A stretch of DNA of 64,000 nucleotides from Enterovibrio calviensis DSM 14347 (GTDB lineage Bacteria > Pseudomonadota > Gammaproteobacteria > Enterobacterales > Vibrionaceae), in the NCBI RefSeq assembly GCF_000621165.1, contig NZ_KK211218.1:365196-429195 (forward strand). Direction: 5' to 3'. The notes beneath the pieces are model-generated. The model did no database searches, was not told where the DNA came from, and worked only from the letters and a program-made list of their open reading frames with translations. Within the stretch, counting starts at the first letter, position 1, and each line of letters begins with the position of its first letter. Positions 1 to 8,199 of this stretch are shown here, in pieces. The position numbers were made by a program, and so were the translations under genes.

Positions 1-1787
1 TAGTCAAATGCCTTCTTGATTTCCTGATGGCGAGATCGGTTACCTTCGCGCTCAAGGCGGCTTAGCTCGCGATAAATGACGATACGTTGGCGAGGAGAAA
101 GAGAGAGCGTTCTAGAAGGGCACACAGCTTCACAGAACCCACATTCGATACAACGATCGATAATATCGTCCGCTTTCGGCATGGGCTTGAGGTCAGTGAT
201 GTGCGCATCGGGATTGTCGTTAATGATCACGCCAGGATTGAGCAAACCATTGGGATCGAACAGCACTTTAATACGCTGCATCAATTGATAGGCGTCCGCA
301 CCCCATTCAAGCTCAACATAGGGGGCCATGTTTCGGCCTGTGCCGTGCTCTGCTTTAAGCGAGCCGCCGTATTTTACCGCCACTAAATGCGCGACGGCGT
401 CCATGAACTTACCATAGCGCTCAACCTCATCTTGGCTTTCAAAACCCTGTGTAAACACAAAATGAAGGTTACCTTCGAGCGCGTGCCCAAAAATGATGGC
501 TTCATGGTAGCTAAAGTCCGTAAACAAGGCCTGTAGCTCTCGAATACCCGCAGCGAGGCGCTCAACAGGAAAGGCGATGTCTTCAATGATAACGGTTGTG
601 CCCGCTTCTCGCACCGCGCCGACAGCCGGAAACATTCCTTTTCGGATCCCCCAAAGCGTTGCAACCGTTGGTGCGTGCATGGTGAAAGCGACCTGATGCG
701 GAATATCAAATGTCGACAGTATGGACATGATGGATTGGCACTGGGCGTTAACGGTTTCTTCTTCGCTGGCGCGAGACTCCACAAGGAGTGCGCAATGTTC
801 TAGCGTCAATTGAGGGAGAAAGTCGGGCACACCCGCGTTGTCAGCGACCGATCTTAATGCTCGTCCATCCATCATTTCTACAGATGATACTGGGGCTTTT
901 GACAATGCTGTGACCGCATTAGAGGCCGCTTCTATATCGTTGAAGACAAGAAGCGCTGATGCTTTGAAAGGATGCTCGATAACGGTGTTGTAAACGATCT
1001 CTGCAATAAATCCCAATGTCCCTTCGGATCCGACCATTAAGTGTGTCAATACATCCATGGGGTCTGAAAAATCAATCAGGGCATTCAGTGCATAACCCGT
1101 GGTGTTCTTAAGGCGGTACTTATGCGCGATACGCTGCTTTAACTCAGGGTCTTGGTTGACGTCATGGCAAAGGGTTTCAATTCCATCCAAAAGGTATTTG
1201 TGGCTGGTTTTAAATGCGCTAACCGACGTTGGATCTGCGGTATCAACAACCGTACCGTCATGGAACACCAGCGTCATGGAGTCAACTGTTCTATATGTGT
1301 TCTGTGCTGTGCCACAACACATACCACTCGCGTTATTGGCGGCAATCCCCCCAATTTTACAGCTATTGATAGAAGCGGGATCGGGGCCAATCTTACGTTG
1401 GAAAGGAGCAAGGTAGCGATTGGCATCAGCGCCGATAACGCCGGGCTGCAAACGTATTTTTTTGCCGCTATCGATCACTTCATGTTGTCGCCAACTGTCC
1501 GTTAACGTGATCAGAACCGAATCAGACACCGCTTGCCCAGACAGGCTCGTACCGGCTGCACGAAAGGTAAAGGGAATGCGCATGTTGCCACAGGTCGTGA
1601 TGATGACAATGACATCGTCGAGCGTATCCGCCTGCACAATCAACTCGGGGATTAACCGATAGAAACTGGCGTCCGTGCCAAACGCTAGAGTACGAGTGGC
1701 ATCAGTGATGAGTCGCTCGGCTGGGATCTTCTGTTGGAGCCGAGCGAGAAGCTCTGTTTTGGTATCGATTGCCATCCGTTGTGACAT
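1..1787 (-). CDS. dld: FAD-linked D-lactate dehydrogenase with Fe-S domain (3' end outside window)
   Basis: Membrane-associated flavoenzyme expected to oxidise D-lactate to pyruvate and pass electrons to the quinone pool. Read on the minus strand, the N-terminal half shows the FAD-binding type 4 (PCMH) fold with RAAGTSLSGQAVSD and IGGIAANNASGMCCGT. The C-terminal flavoprotein domain follows (LKAEHGTGRNMAPYVE, LFDPNGLLNPGVI) and then the first ferredoxin-like cluster CIECGFCEAVCPSR close to the left edge. That order matches the long Dld-II type (about 940 aa), so roughly a third is missing here. The ATG at 1787 lies 2 bp after the lutC stop and its GGAG Shine-Dalgarno overlaps the lutC end, so it is translationally coupled and is the last visible gene of the lactate operon. 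The family also includes other 2-hydroxyacid oxidases; D-lactate is inferred from the lutABC linkage. Confidence 0.88.
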   Translation of the reverse strand, partial: MSQRMAIDTKTELLARLQQKIPAERLITDATRTLAFGTDASFYRLIPELIVQADTLDDVIVIITTCGNMRIPFTFRAAGTSLSGQAVSDSVLITLTDSWRQHEVIDSGKKIRLQPGVIGADANRYLAPFQRKIGPDPASINSCKIGGIAANNASGMCCGTAQNTYRTVDSMTLVFHDGTVVDTADPTSVSAFKTSHKYLLDGIETLCHDVNQDPELKQRIAHKYRLKNTTGYALNALIDFSDPMDVLTHLMVGSEGTLGFIAEIVYNTVIEHPFKASALLVFNDIEAASNAVTALSKAPVSSVEMMDGRALRSVADNAGVPDFLPQLTLEHCALLVESRASEEETVNAQCQSIMSILSTFDIPHQVAFTMHAPTVATLWGIRKGMFPAVGAVREAGTTVIIEDIAFPVERLAAGIRELQALFTDFSYHEAIIFGHALEGNLHFVFTQGFESQDEVERYGKFMDAVAHLVAVKYGGSLKAEHGTGRNMAPYVELEWGADAYQLMQRIKVLFDPNGLLNPGVIINDNPDAHITDLKPMPKADDIIDRCIECGFCEAVCPSRTLSLSPRQRIVIYRELSRLEREGNRSRHQEIKKAFD

Positions 1788-1789
1788 GG

Positions 1790-2464
1790 TTACTCCTTAA
1801 CCATAAAGACAATAAGCCGCTTAGGTCCGTGTGCGCCATAAGCCAAGGTTTGTTGAATGTCGGCTGTTTTTGATGGCCCCGAGATGAGCAATAAGTTGGT
1901 GGGAGGTTGAGTATCCCATCCCGCTTGTATCCACCATGGTGTTGCCATCAAGTCATTGAAGTTAGAGACAATGTCACATTCACGAAGGATGGCAATATGT
2001 GTAGGGGGAACGAGTGACAGAGCTCTCGGTTCTTTTTCACCTGTGACGATAGCAAGTGTGCCTGTATCTGCGATGGCGGCGGGAATGATCGATAAGCTGG
2101 CTTCAATGTGGTTGAACAGTGTGACTTTATTGCCATCGATCGGTTGGTCATACGTTTTCACGTCACACGCCAAATCCGCGACTCGAAGCGACTCAGCAAG
2201 GGGGTTGTCTCGACCAAGCAGCAGGTTATCGAATGCATTGTCACGAAGAAAAGCGACCAGTTGTTCTTCTAGGTTGCGCTCAGTCACTGATACGATCTCG
2301 GTGTGCGCAGCGGTCATACAGCTAAGAAAGCGCTCAACACGGTTGGTTAGCTCGTTATCCTGCCATGCTTGCCAATCGGGAAGAGGCGTATCAACAACGT
2401 GTCTCGGGGCGGCGTTGAGTTTTGCGAAAATGGCCGAGCGAGCTTGGGCACTTTGATTTGTCAT
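1790..2464 (-). CDS. lutC: lactate utilization protein C (LutC/LldG family)
   Basis: 224 aa, LUD-domain subunit of the three-component L-lactate dehydrogenase complex (LutABC in Bacillus, LldEFG in Shewanella). It acts in the cytoplasm or at the membrane with LutA and LutB to oxidise L-lactate to pyruvate. The C-terminal half carries the LUD features GTLAIVTGEKEPRALSLVPPTHI, a block discussed in the family as the substrate/cofactor pocket, and a conserved ISGPSKTADIQQTLAYGAHGP stretch (each quoted here as a continuous conserved region, positions about 135-158 and 193-214). The start overlaps the lutB stop by 4 bp (ATGA), indicating coupling. No cysteine cluster is expected in this subunit and none is seen. 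Confidence 0.9.
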   Translation of the reverse strand: MTNQSAQARSAIFAKLNAAPRHVVDTPLPDWQAWQDNELTNRVERFLSCMTAAHTEIVSVTERNLEEQLVAFLRDNAFDNLLLGRDNPLAESLRVADLACDVKTYDQPIDGNKVTLFNHIEASLSIIPAAIADTGTLAIVTGEKEPRALSLVPPTHIAILRECDIVSNFNDLMATPWWIQAGWDTQPPTNLLLISGPSKTADIQQTLAYGAHGPKRLIVFMVKE

Positions 2465-3891
2465 TTTTCCTCTCCTTTACGCTTAGCCAGTTTTGCTTTT
2501 AACGATTGCATCGCCAGCTTGGGTTTGACACGGCACTGCGTCCAATGACCAAGGTTATTGGGGATGATTCCGTTCATCTTGCGGGCGACCCCTAACGCGT
2601 TATGGTAAAGAGAAGGGTGGCTGGCCGCGTAAGCAAAGCTTTTCATCGTCAGCTTCTCGATGGTGCTTTCATCTGAATTCTGTCCACGCAAGGGCGCATT
2701 GCCTTCGGCCGTGTCGTTTTTGGCTTCTTGTCTAAGACGTTGCAGCATCGCGGGGATAGGAATTCGAACGGGGCAAACCTCTTCACAGGCTCCGCACAAA
2801 CTCGAGGCGGTCACAATCGATTTCGTGTCTTCTAATCCCATCATGTGTGGCGACATAATTTTGCCAATAGGGCCGGGATAGACAGTGCCATAGGCATGGC
2901 CACCAATGCGCGTGTATACGGGACAATGGTTCATACACGCGCCACAACGAATACATTGCAGAGTTTTGCGTAACTCTTCGTCGTGATAAGCCTGAGTGCG
3001 ACCGTTATCGAGCAATACGAGGTGTACCTCTTTCGGGCCGTCCAGCTCACCTTCTTTTCGAGGGCCACTGATCATGTTGAAATAGGTTGTGATGTTTTGC
3101 CCCGTAGCGGAGCGAGTCAGCGCACTGTATAGCGGCGGGATATCGGACAGGAATTCGACCACTTTTTCGATGCCCGTAATCGCTATATGGACATCGGGAA
3201 TAGTGGTACACATTCTCCCATTGCCTTCGTTTTCGACCAAACATAGGGTGCCTGTTTCAGCGACAGGGAAGTTGACGCCTGAAATGCCAATGTCGGCATC
3301 TTGATAAGCCTGACGGAGCATACTCCGCCCTGTATTGATCAGGCTGTCCACATCTGTTGTTGGTGTGAAATCGGTAATGTTGTGTTCAAAGGTGTCGGAA
3401 ACTTGCTGCTTATTTTTGTGAATAGCGGGCATGATGATGTGCGAGGGCGTGTCTCCATCAAGTTGTACGATATATTCGCCCATATCACTTTCAAGGCACT
3501 GAACACCCTGTTTTTCCATGTGATGATTGAGACCGATTTCTTCGCTCACCATCGACTTGCCTTTCACCATGAGCTTGGCACTGTGTTTGGCGGCGATGTC
3601 GCCAAATAAGGCGTTGGCTTCTTCAGAATTCTGCGCCCAATGAACCTGAATGCCGTTTCGTTGGCATTGTGTTTCTAGCTTTTCTAGAAGGTCGGGGAGT
3701 TTGCTTAAACAGCGTTGGCGTATCGCTTGCGCACGATCTCGAACGGTTTTCTCTTCATTGGCGTCAGGAAACGCATCGCGCCGCTTGTTTCTAAGGTAAT
3801 CCATCGCACCGCGAAAATTACTTCGCAGTTCTTTGTCTTCGAGTGCGTCGTGGGCTTGTTGGTGAAACCGTACAGGGCTATTTTGGCTCAT
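2461..3891 (-). CDS. lutB: lactate utilization iron-sulfur protein B
   Basis: 476 aa, the central Fe-S subunit of LutABC. An N-terminal LUD domain is followed by two 4Fe-4S motifs: CIRCGACMNHCP at about residue 315 and CGACEEVCPVRIP at about 365, then a C-terminal arm typical of the family. It transfers electrons from lactate oxidation within the LutABC complex. Length equals the usual 470-480 aa. The ATG at 3891 overlaps the lutA stop (ATGA), and its own stop overlaps lutC in the same way, so the three genes form a tightly coupled leftward operon. Confidence 0.93.
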   Translation of the reverse strand: MSQNSPVRFHQQAHDALEDKELRSNFRGAMDYLRNKRRDAFPDANEEKTVRDRAQAIRQRCLSKLPDLLEKLETQCQRNGIQVHWAQNSEEANALFGDIAAKHSAKLMVKGKSMVSEEIGLNHHMEKQGVQCLESDMGEYIVQLDGDTPSHIIMPAIHKNKQQVSDTFEHNITDFTPTTDVDSLINTGRSMLRQAYQDADIGISGVNFPVAETGTLCLVENEGNGRMCTTIPDVHIAITGIEKVVEFLSDIPPLYSALTRSATGQNITTYFNMISGPRKEGELDGPKEVHLVLLDNGRTQAYHDEELRKTLQCIRCGACMNHCPVYTRIGGHAYGTVYPGPIGKIMSPHMMGLEDTKSIVTASSLCGACEEVCPVRIPIPAMLQRLRQEAKNDTAEGNAPLRGQNSDESTIEKLTMKSFAYAASHPSLYHNALGVARKMNGIIPNNLGHWTQCRVKPKLAMQSLKAKLAKRKGEEK

Positions 3892-4661
3892 GATACTTCC
3901 CCGTTAGCCAGCGTGCGTTTCGCTAGAAATCGTGCGATATGCTGGCCTTTTAGTGGCTTGCCTTGATACTCCAATGCGCCGTTAATGTTTAACATGCAGC
4001 CCCAGTCCGCGCTGATGAGTTCAACCGCATCACTGTTGACCAGATTCTGTGTTTTGTCGGCGACCATGGCCTCACTAATATTGGGGTGTCGAACCGAGAA
4101 AGTGCCGCCAAATCCGCAGCATTCTTCTTCGTACGCCGCTTTTTTAACGTCGACGTTAGTTAGTTGACCAATCAAGTGTGAGGAATACTGGTGGACATTC
4201 ATTTCGCGTCTGGCTGCGCAAGACGTATGGATGACGACGGAGGTAGGCTGGCCCTTGTCTTCGAATCTGACTCGGCAAACGTTGGTCAGAAACTCGGTAA
4301 ACTCATATACGCGTTGTGCAAACGCTATCGATTGCTGCTCCAGGGGATGATTAGCGAAAAGCTTGGGATAGTGATGCAGCATCATGCCGCCACAAGAACC
4401 TGACAAAATAACAATGGGGAAAAATTCGGGAAACAGTGACATTTGATGTGCGGCGACATCGCGTGATTCTTCTGTATAACCGGAGCTGTAAGCCGGTTGC
4501 CCACAACAGGTTTGTTTTTCGACAAACACCACCTCGATACCTTGTCGTTCAAGCAACGAAATGGCGTCTATACCCGTATCGGGATCAAACATATCAACGA
4601 GGCAGGTGGCGTAGAGGTAAACCTTTTGAGGTTTTGCTGGGTAAATCCGAGCCTGTTGCAT
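3888..4661 (-). CDS. lutA: lactate utilization protein A, CCG-domain Fe-S subunit
   Basis: 257 aa from the chosen ATG at 4661. The frame is open 16 codons further upstream, but only the 4661 ATG has a good Shine-Dalgarno (GGAAGGA at the right spacing) and begins a sequence that matches the family (MQQARIYPAKPQKVYLYATC). Two cysteine-rich CCG domains are visible, ending in CCGQPAYSSGY at about 50 and ECCGFGGTFSVRHPNIS at about 180. These bind Fe-S clusters as in heterodisulfide reductase subunit B and GlpC. It is the first gene of the lactate operon and lies divergent from a LysR regulator across 151 bp. Confidence 0.92.
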   Translation of the reverse strand: MQQARIYPAKPQKVYLYATCLVDMFDPDTGIDAISLLERQGIEVVFVEKQTCCGQPAYSSGYTEESRDVAAHQMSLFPEFFPIVILSGSCGGMMLHHYPKLFANHPLEQQSIAFAQRVYEFTEFLTNVCRVRFEDKGQPTSVVIHTSCAARREMNVHQYSSHLIGQLTNVDVKKAAYEEECCGFGGTFSVRHPNISEAMVADKTQNLVNSDAVELISADWGCMLNINGALEYQGKPLKGQHIARFLAKRTLANGEVS

Positions 4662-4812
4662 AATCCTTCCTCGTGATACTGAATCCATTGCAAACGCGAG
4701 TCCGCACACGTGCTAGGACTGCTTCCATTTATCCTTCAATGAGAATAGGGAATTGCGATAAGCGAATAAATAGCATTAAATGAATTAATTATTTCCAAAA
4801 TAGAGATAATAT
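4662..4812. promoter_or_regulatory. divergent control region between lutA and a LysR gene
   Basis: AT-rich 151-bp spacer between two divergently transcribed genes, where a LysR-type protein would normally bind to control itself and the neighbouring operon. I could not pick out a convincing T-N11-A palindrome or unique promoter boxes, so only the region is offered. Confidence 0.4.
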
Positions 4813-5718
4813 ATGCACGCTGATGATGTCATTCTATTTGCTCAGGTCGCAGAGTTAGGGTCATTTAAGCTCGCCGCAGAAAGGTTAGGCTTAGCGAATT
4901 CCGTTGTCAGCAAGCGTATTCAGCGGCTTGAACACGATCTAGATGTGCAGTTGCTTCATCGCACTACGCGAAAATTATCGCTCACAGAAGCTGGCCTTTC
5001 TCTCTTACCGACCGCAAAACAGATGGCACAGCTGAATCAAGATGTCGCTGAATCTGTGACTCAACTCTCTTCGAGTATGAAGGGAAACTTGCGCGTCTCT
5101 GTACCAACCATCTCTGGTGACCTTTTATTGGCAGAAGCCATTGCTGAGTTTGCCTCTCTGCATGATGAGCTAAGAATAGACGTAAAGCTCAGCAATCGAT
5201 TTGTCGACCTTATCGACGAAGGCTTTGATCTGGCGATACGTACGGGTTACCTAGAGGATTCTAGCCTTATAGCAAGGCATATTATTGATTCACAATGGCT
5301 CGTTTGCGCCTCACCCAAGTACATCGCCAAACATGGAAAACCCGAATCGCCTGACTCGCTCGAATACCATAACTGCTTACATTACACGTATCAGTCGACT
5401 GGCGAGGGGGATTGGGAGTTCTTCATACCAGAAACCGCAGATAAGCGAATTATAAAAGTGAACGGTAATTTTTCTACGAATAATGCGGCCGCATTGAGGA
5501 AAGCTGCGCTAGCAGGGCATGGCATTGTGTATGTTCCCAAATGTTTGGTGTACCACGATTTACAAGCCGGAACATTGATGGATCTGTTTCCTCATCAAGT
5601 GGCTAAGAAATTAGGGATTTATGCCATTTACCCTTTTACACGCCATCCTTCTGAAAAGTTGAAATCACTTATTGCCCATATTCGGGAACGTTATTTATCG
5701 ATGTCGCATTACTTTTAG
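4813..5718 (+). CDS. LysR-family transcriptional regulator, probable regulator of the lactate operon
   Basis: 301 aa. The N-terminal winged helix-turn-helix is typical (FAQVAELGSFKLAAERLGLA, then SVVSKRIQRLEHDLDVQLLH, residues about 8-47). The substrate-binding domain of the CrgA/DsdC-like LysR group follows, with VDLIDEGFDLAIRTGYLEDS at about 136-155 and a C-terminal PSEKLKSLIAHIRERY block. It is divergent from lutA, the classical arrangement for a LysR regulator and its target, so lactate control is a reasonable inference but is not shown by the sequence. A hairpin terminator follows 24 bp after the stop. Confidence 0.85.
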   Translation: MHADDVILFAQVAELGSFKLAAERLGLANSVVSKRIQRLEHDLDVQLLHRTTRKLSLTEAGLSLLPTAKQMAQLNQDVAESVTQLSSSMKGNLRVSVPTISGDLLLAEAIAEFASLHDELRIDVKLSNRFVDLIDEGFDLAIRTGYLEDSSLIARHIIDSQWLVCASPKYIAKHGKPESPDSLEYHNCLHYTYQSTGEGDWEFFIPETADKRIIKVNGNFSTNNAAALRKAALAGHGIVYVPKCLVYHDLQAGTLMDLFPHQVAKKLGIYAIYPFTRHPSEKLKSLIAHIRERYLSMSHYF

Positions 5719-5741
5719 CTTTGCCATGCTTTGAATAGAAA

Positions 5742-5763
5742 CAACCGCCTTATGTGGCGGTTG
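5742..5763. terminator. rho-independent terminator between convergent genes
   Basis: Perfect 8-bp stem (CAACCGCC / GGCGGTTG) with a 6-nt loop, lying between the LysR gene and the converging HDOD gene. The T-tract is short on the + side, so efficiency may be modest. Confidence 0.6.
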
Positions 5764-5787
5764 CTTTATGGCTTGTTATATTGATGC

Positions 5788-6612
5788 TTAGGCGAGAGAA
5801 CTTGCTAAGTCTCGACCTAAACCTCGGTTTAGATCAACAACGGAGACCAAATCATCCGTCAAGCCAAGCATGCTGTATTCAAGTTGATGATTAAGCCATG
5901 TCTGTTGTGCTTCTTCGTCGGCAAGATCATCCCAGTTTTCATCAATTTTACGCGATAGGTTGATAATCGCAGCGAGCTGGGAGAACTCGTCACCTTGCAC
6001 CGCAGAGTATTGATGCGCTATTGCACTCACTAAGGTATCAGCAAATTTCCAATTCTTCGCCAACAGTCCGCCGAGCTCAGCGCCGTCAGTACCAAGCACA
6101 ATCTGTTGCGCTTCAGATTTGGTTTTACCCGTTTCCATATGTAGTTCGACTTTTTGCGCCTTGTCTGGGTATACGGTGTAAATCAGCAAATCACCGATGT
6201 TGTGAAGCATACCGGAGGTAAAGGCTTCATTTTGATCTGCTTTTAGCTCTTTGGCGATAACCTTGCACATTGTTGCCACTTCAAATGTTGTTCCCCAAAA
6301 CGCATTAAGGTCTAGGCCATCAATTTTTGGAAATGTACTCATCAAAGCAGACGCTGTCACAAGCGTACGAATCGGCCCAAGCCCAAGGCGAACAACCGCA
6401 TCATCAACAGAAGCGACGGTGCGGCCTCTGCCAAAATGTGATGAGTTTGATAGGCGCAGAACTCGTGCACTAATCACCTGATCCAACGCGATTTTCGAAG
6501 AAATGTTATTCATGTCAGAGTTGTCGTCGTTGACGAGATCCATAAGCTCCTGAACAACTTTCGGAATTTTGGGAAGCTTGTCAACGTGAGAGAGTAAAGA
6601 GGCAGTTGTCAT
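5788..6612 (-). CDS. HDOD domain protein (signalling)
   Basis: 274 aa from the ATG at 6612, which has a GGAG ribosome-binding site; the frame extends 17 codons further upstream without support. The HDOD core covers about residues 12-210 and shows LPKIPKVVQELMDLVNDDN, ALDQVISARVLRLSNSSHFG and the degenerate HD-type region SGMLHNIGDLLIYTVYP. HDOD proteins are metal-independent relatives of HD phosphohydrolases used as output or scaffold modules in stress, biofilm and motility signalling. No second domain (EAL, GGDEF, REC) is attached. Monocistronic, with hairpins on both sides. Its cellular target is not predictable from sequence. Confidence 0.88.
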   Translation of the reverse strand: MTTASLLSHVDKLPKIPKVVQELMDLVNDDNSDMNNISSKIALDQVISARVLRLSNSSHFGRGRTVASVDDAVVRLGLGPIRTLVTASALMSTFPKIDGLDLNAFWGTTFEVATMCKVIAKELKADQNEAFTSGMLHNIGDLLIYTVYPDKAQKVELHMETGKTKSEAQQIVLGTDGAELGGLLAKNWKFADTLVSAIAHQYSAVQGDEFSQLAAIINLSRKIDENWDDLADEEAQQTWLNHQLEYSMLGLTDDLVSVVDLNRGLGRDLASSLA

Positions 6613-6705
6613 ATTCGACTCCAAGGCTAAGACTACATGTATAAATATAGAACACGGTCTCAATTTTGGGTTGAAATATTATGACTAAGACACTGACAGG
6701 TATAA

Positions 6706-6730
6706 AAAACCCCGATTCAATCGGGGGTTT
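6706..6730 (-). terminator. terminator of the DUF3581 gene
   Basis: Inverted repeat CCCCGATT / AATCGGGG with a T-run (TTTTTT) on the minus strand immediately after the stem, 40 bp past the DUF3581 stop codon. Confidence 0.75.
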
Positions 6731-6765
6731 TATCGTGACTAATTATTTGTGCAATTCGTAATGGC

Positions 6766-7485
6766 TTAGGCTGGTTGCGTCGAAAGAAACGCTGACTTTC
6801 TCAGGTTAAATTGGTCAACAAGCGCTTCAACGGCTGAGTGTTCAAACTCTCTCAAACCACTGCATACCATTGTCTTTTTGCCTTCACCAATAATTTCGCC
6901 ATTTTCCTTAAAACAAAAAGCTAGAGAGACGTTGCCACGTTTTCCACTCACTGACATATCAGAGCTGGTCAGTTCAACGGTAGGTGAGCAGAAATTGAGA
7001 TGATGAAAATCAAGCTGCATGCTTTCGTAGATAACGAGTGGGCGGTCTGGGTTGATCATCATCCCGCTCTTTTCCATTAATGGAACCATAATGTGAGGGA
7101 AGTTCATCCCCGAAAACTTTACGTAGTTTTCAGCAACGCGGTTGGCGAGTTCTTGATCAAAAAGATTGTCTCCACTGCGAGCCATGGTGAGGTAGCATTT
7201 CCCATTGGTATCCAACACTTGCATGTTCCCTGCATTATCTTCTTTAAAGAAAAGAGGCATGTTATCCGAAACCATACCAGCAAATGACACATGCATTTTT
7301 TGGCTAATCCCAGCCTTGGCTAACAGGATTGAAAATAACAGATCGCCCGGAACACAGAAACGCTTGGAGTCTTCATCATGAATCGGGTTGTAATCACCCG
7401 CAACCAGTTTGGCAAAGTGGCTTGCTTGTTGACGAGAGAAGGTTAACTGATCGTCGTTTTGACTAAAGAAGTTATTTAATTGCAT
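6766..7485 (-). CDS. DUF3581 family protein
   Basis: 239 aa, conserved single-copy gammaproteobacterial protein of unknown function (DUF3581). The N-terminal part, ASHFAKLVAGDYNPIHDEDS at about 21-40, resembles the MaoC/hot-dog hydratase signature in which A-x-x-x-GD-x-NP-x-H is the catalytic motif. A hot-dog fold acting on acyl thioesters is therefore a reasonable structural guess. The D and H of the motif are both retained (GDYNPIHDED). Monocistronic, with its own terminator. No signal peptide or membrane segment. Confidence 0.82.
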   Translation of the reverse strand: MQLNNFFSQNDDQLTFSRQQASHFAKLVAGDYNPIHDEDSKRFCVPGDLLFSILLAKAGISQKMHVSFAGMVSDNMPLFFKEDNAGNMQVLDTNGKCYLTMARSGDNLFDQELANRVAENYVKFSGMNFPHIMVPLMEKSGMMINPDRPLVIYESMQLDFHHLNFCSPTVELTSSDMSVSGKRGNVSLAFCFKENGEIIGEGKKTMVCSGLREFEHSAVEALVDQFNLRKSAFLSTQPA

Positions 7486-7643
7486 GATGTTATAGAAGGC
7501 TTTCCGGTTAATATTGTAGGCATTGTAACTGAGAGAAGAACATTTAATGGTCTAGCCAGTTTACTGTTCACGAACCAATCACCTTGGAAATGTCAGCGGT
7601 GAGACGGTGTAATCACCGATAAACCGCCGCGATAAGTTGTACG

Positions 7644-8093
7644 TTACATAATATGGCCTTGATATATTCGGTCAAACTGTCGGGTTTGAAACGCCTCTGT
7701 CATGGTTTTAGGGAAGAAAAGCAGTTCAGGAAGTTTATCCAATGGCATCCATACAAAACCAATTTGGTCTTTGTCAGGATTGGACGGCGCAGCGATTGAA
7801 CGAAAGTCGGTTGCTTCAACGAATAGCTCAATTTGATGTAAGTGCTTCGGTAAGAATGTGGTGTCCAATTTGTCTGCAATCACTTCTCTGACAAACAGCA
7901 CATCTCCCATCGTCGCTTCGCCACCTGTTTCTTCGAGGAGCTCTCGCTGAAAGGCGACATCAAGTGTTTCATTATGTTGAATGCCACCGCCAGGTAAGAT
8001 GTACCACAAGCCTCGTTCATCTTTATGCTCGGCGAGTAACAGTGTGTTGTCGCGATAACAAACGGCTCTGACAGAAACGCGAAGTGGGTGCAT
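7644..8093 (-). CDS. Nudix hydrolase
   Basis: 149 aa. A complete Nudix box is present at about residues 35-57: GGIQHNE, seven residues, then RELLEETGG, matching G-x5-E-x7-REUxEExGU with all metal-binding glutamates. Nudix enzymes hydrolyse nucleoside diphosphates linked to another moiety; the substrate is not predictable here. Small single-domain protein without export signal, apparently transcribed alone. Confidence 0.9.
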   Translation of the reverse strand: MHPLRVSVRAVCYRDNTLLLAEHKDERGLWYILPGGGIQHNETLDVAFQRELLEETGGEATMGDVLFVREVIADKLDTTFLPKHLHQIELFVEATDFRSIAAPSNPDKDQIGFVWMPLDKLPELLFFPKTMTEAFQTRQFDRIYQGHIM

Positions 8094-8199
8094 GGTTCAT
8101 CCTTGGAAATAGACAGTGGCAGGCCTAATAGCCAGAGCCTCTCATTGCATAGAGAGACCTTAGATGCAGAGTAACGCGTATGCTTGATTCACTTCAAGG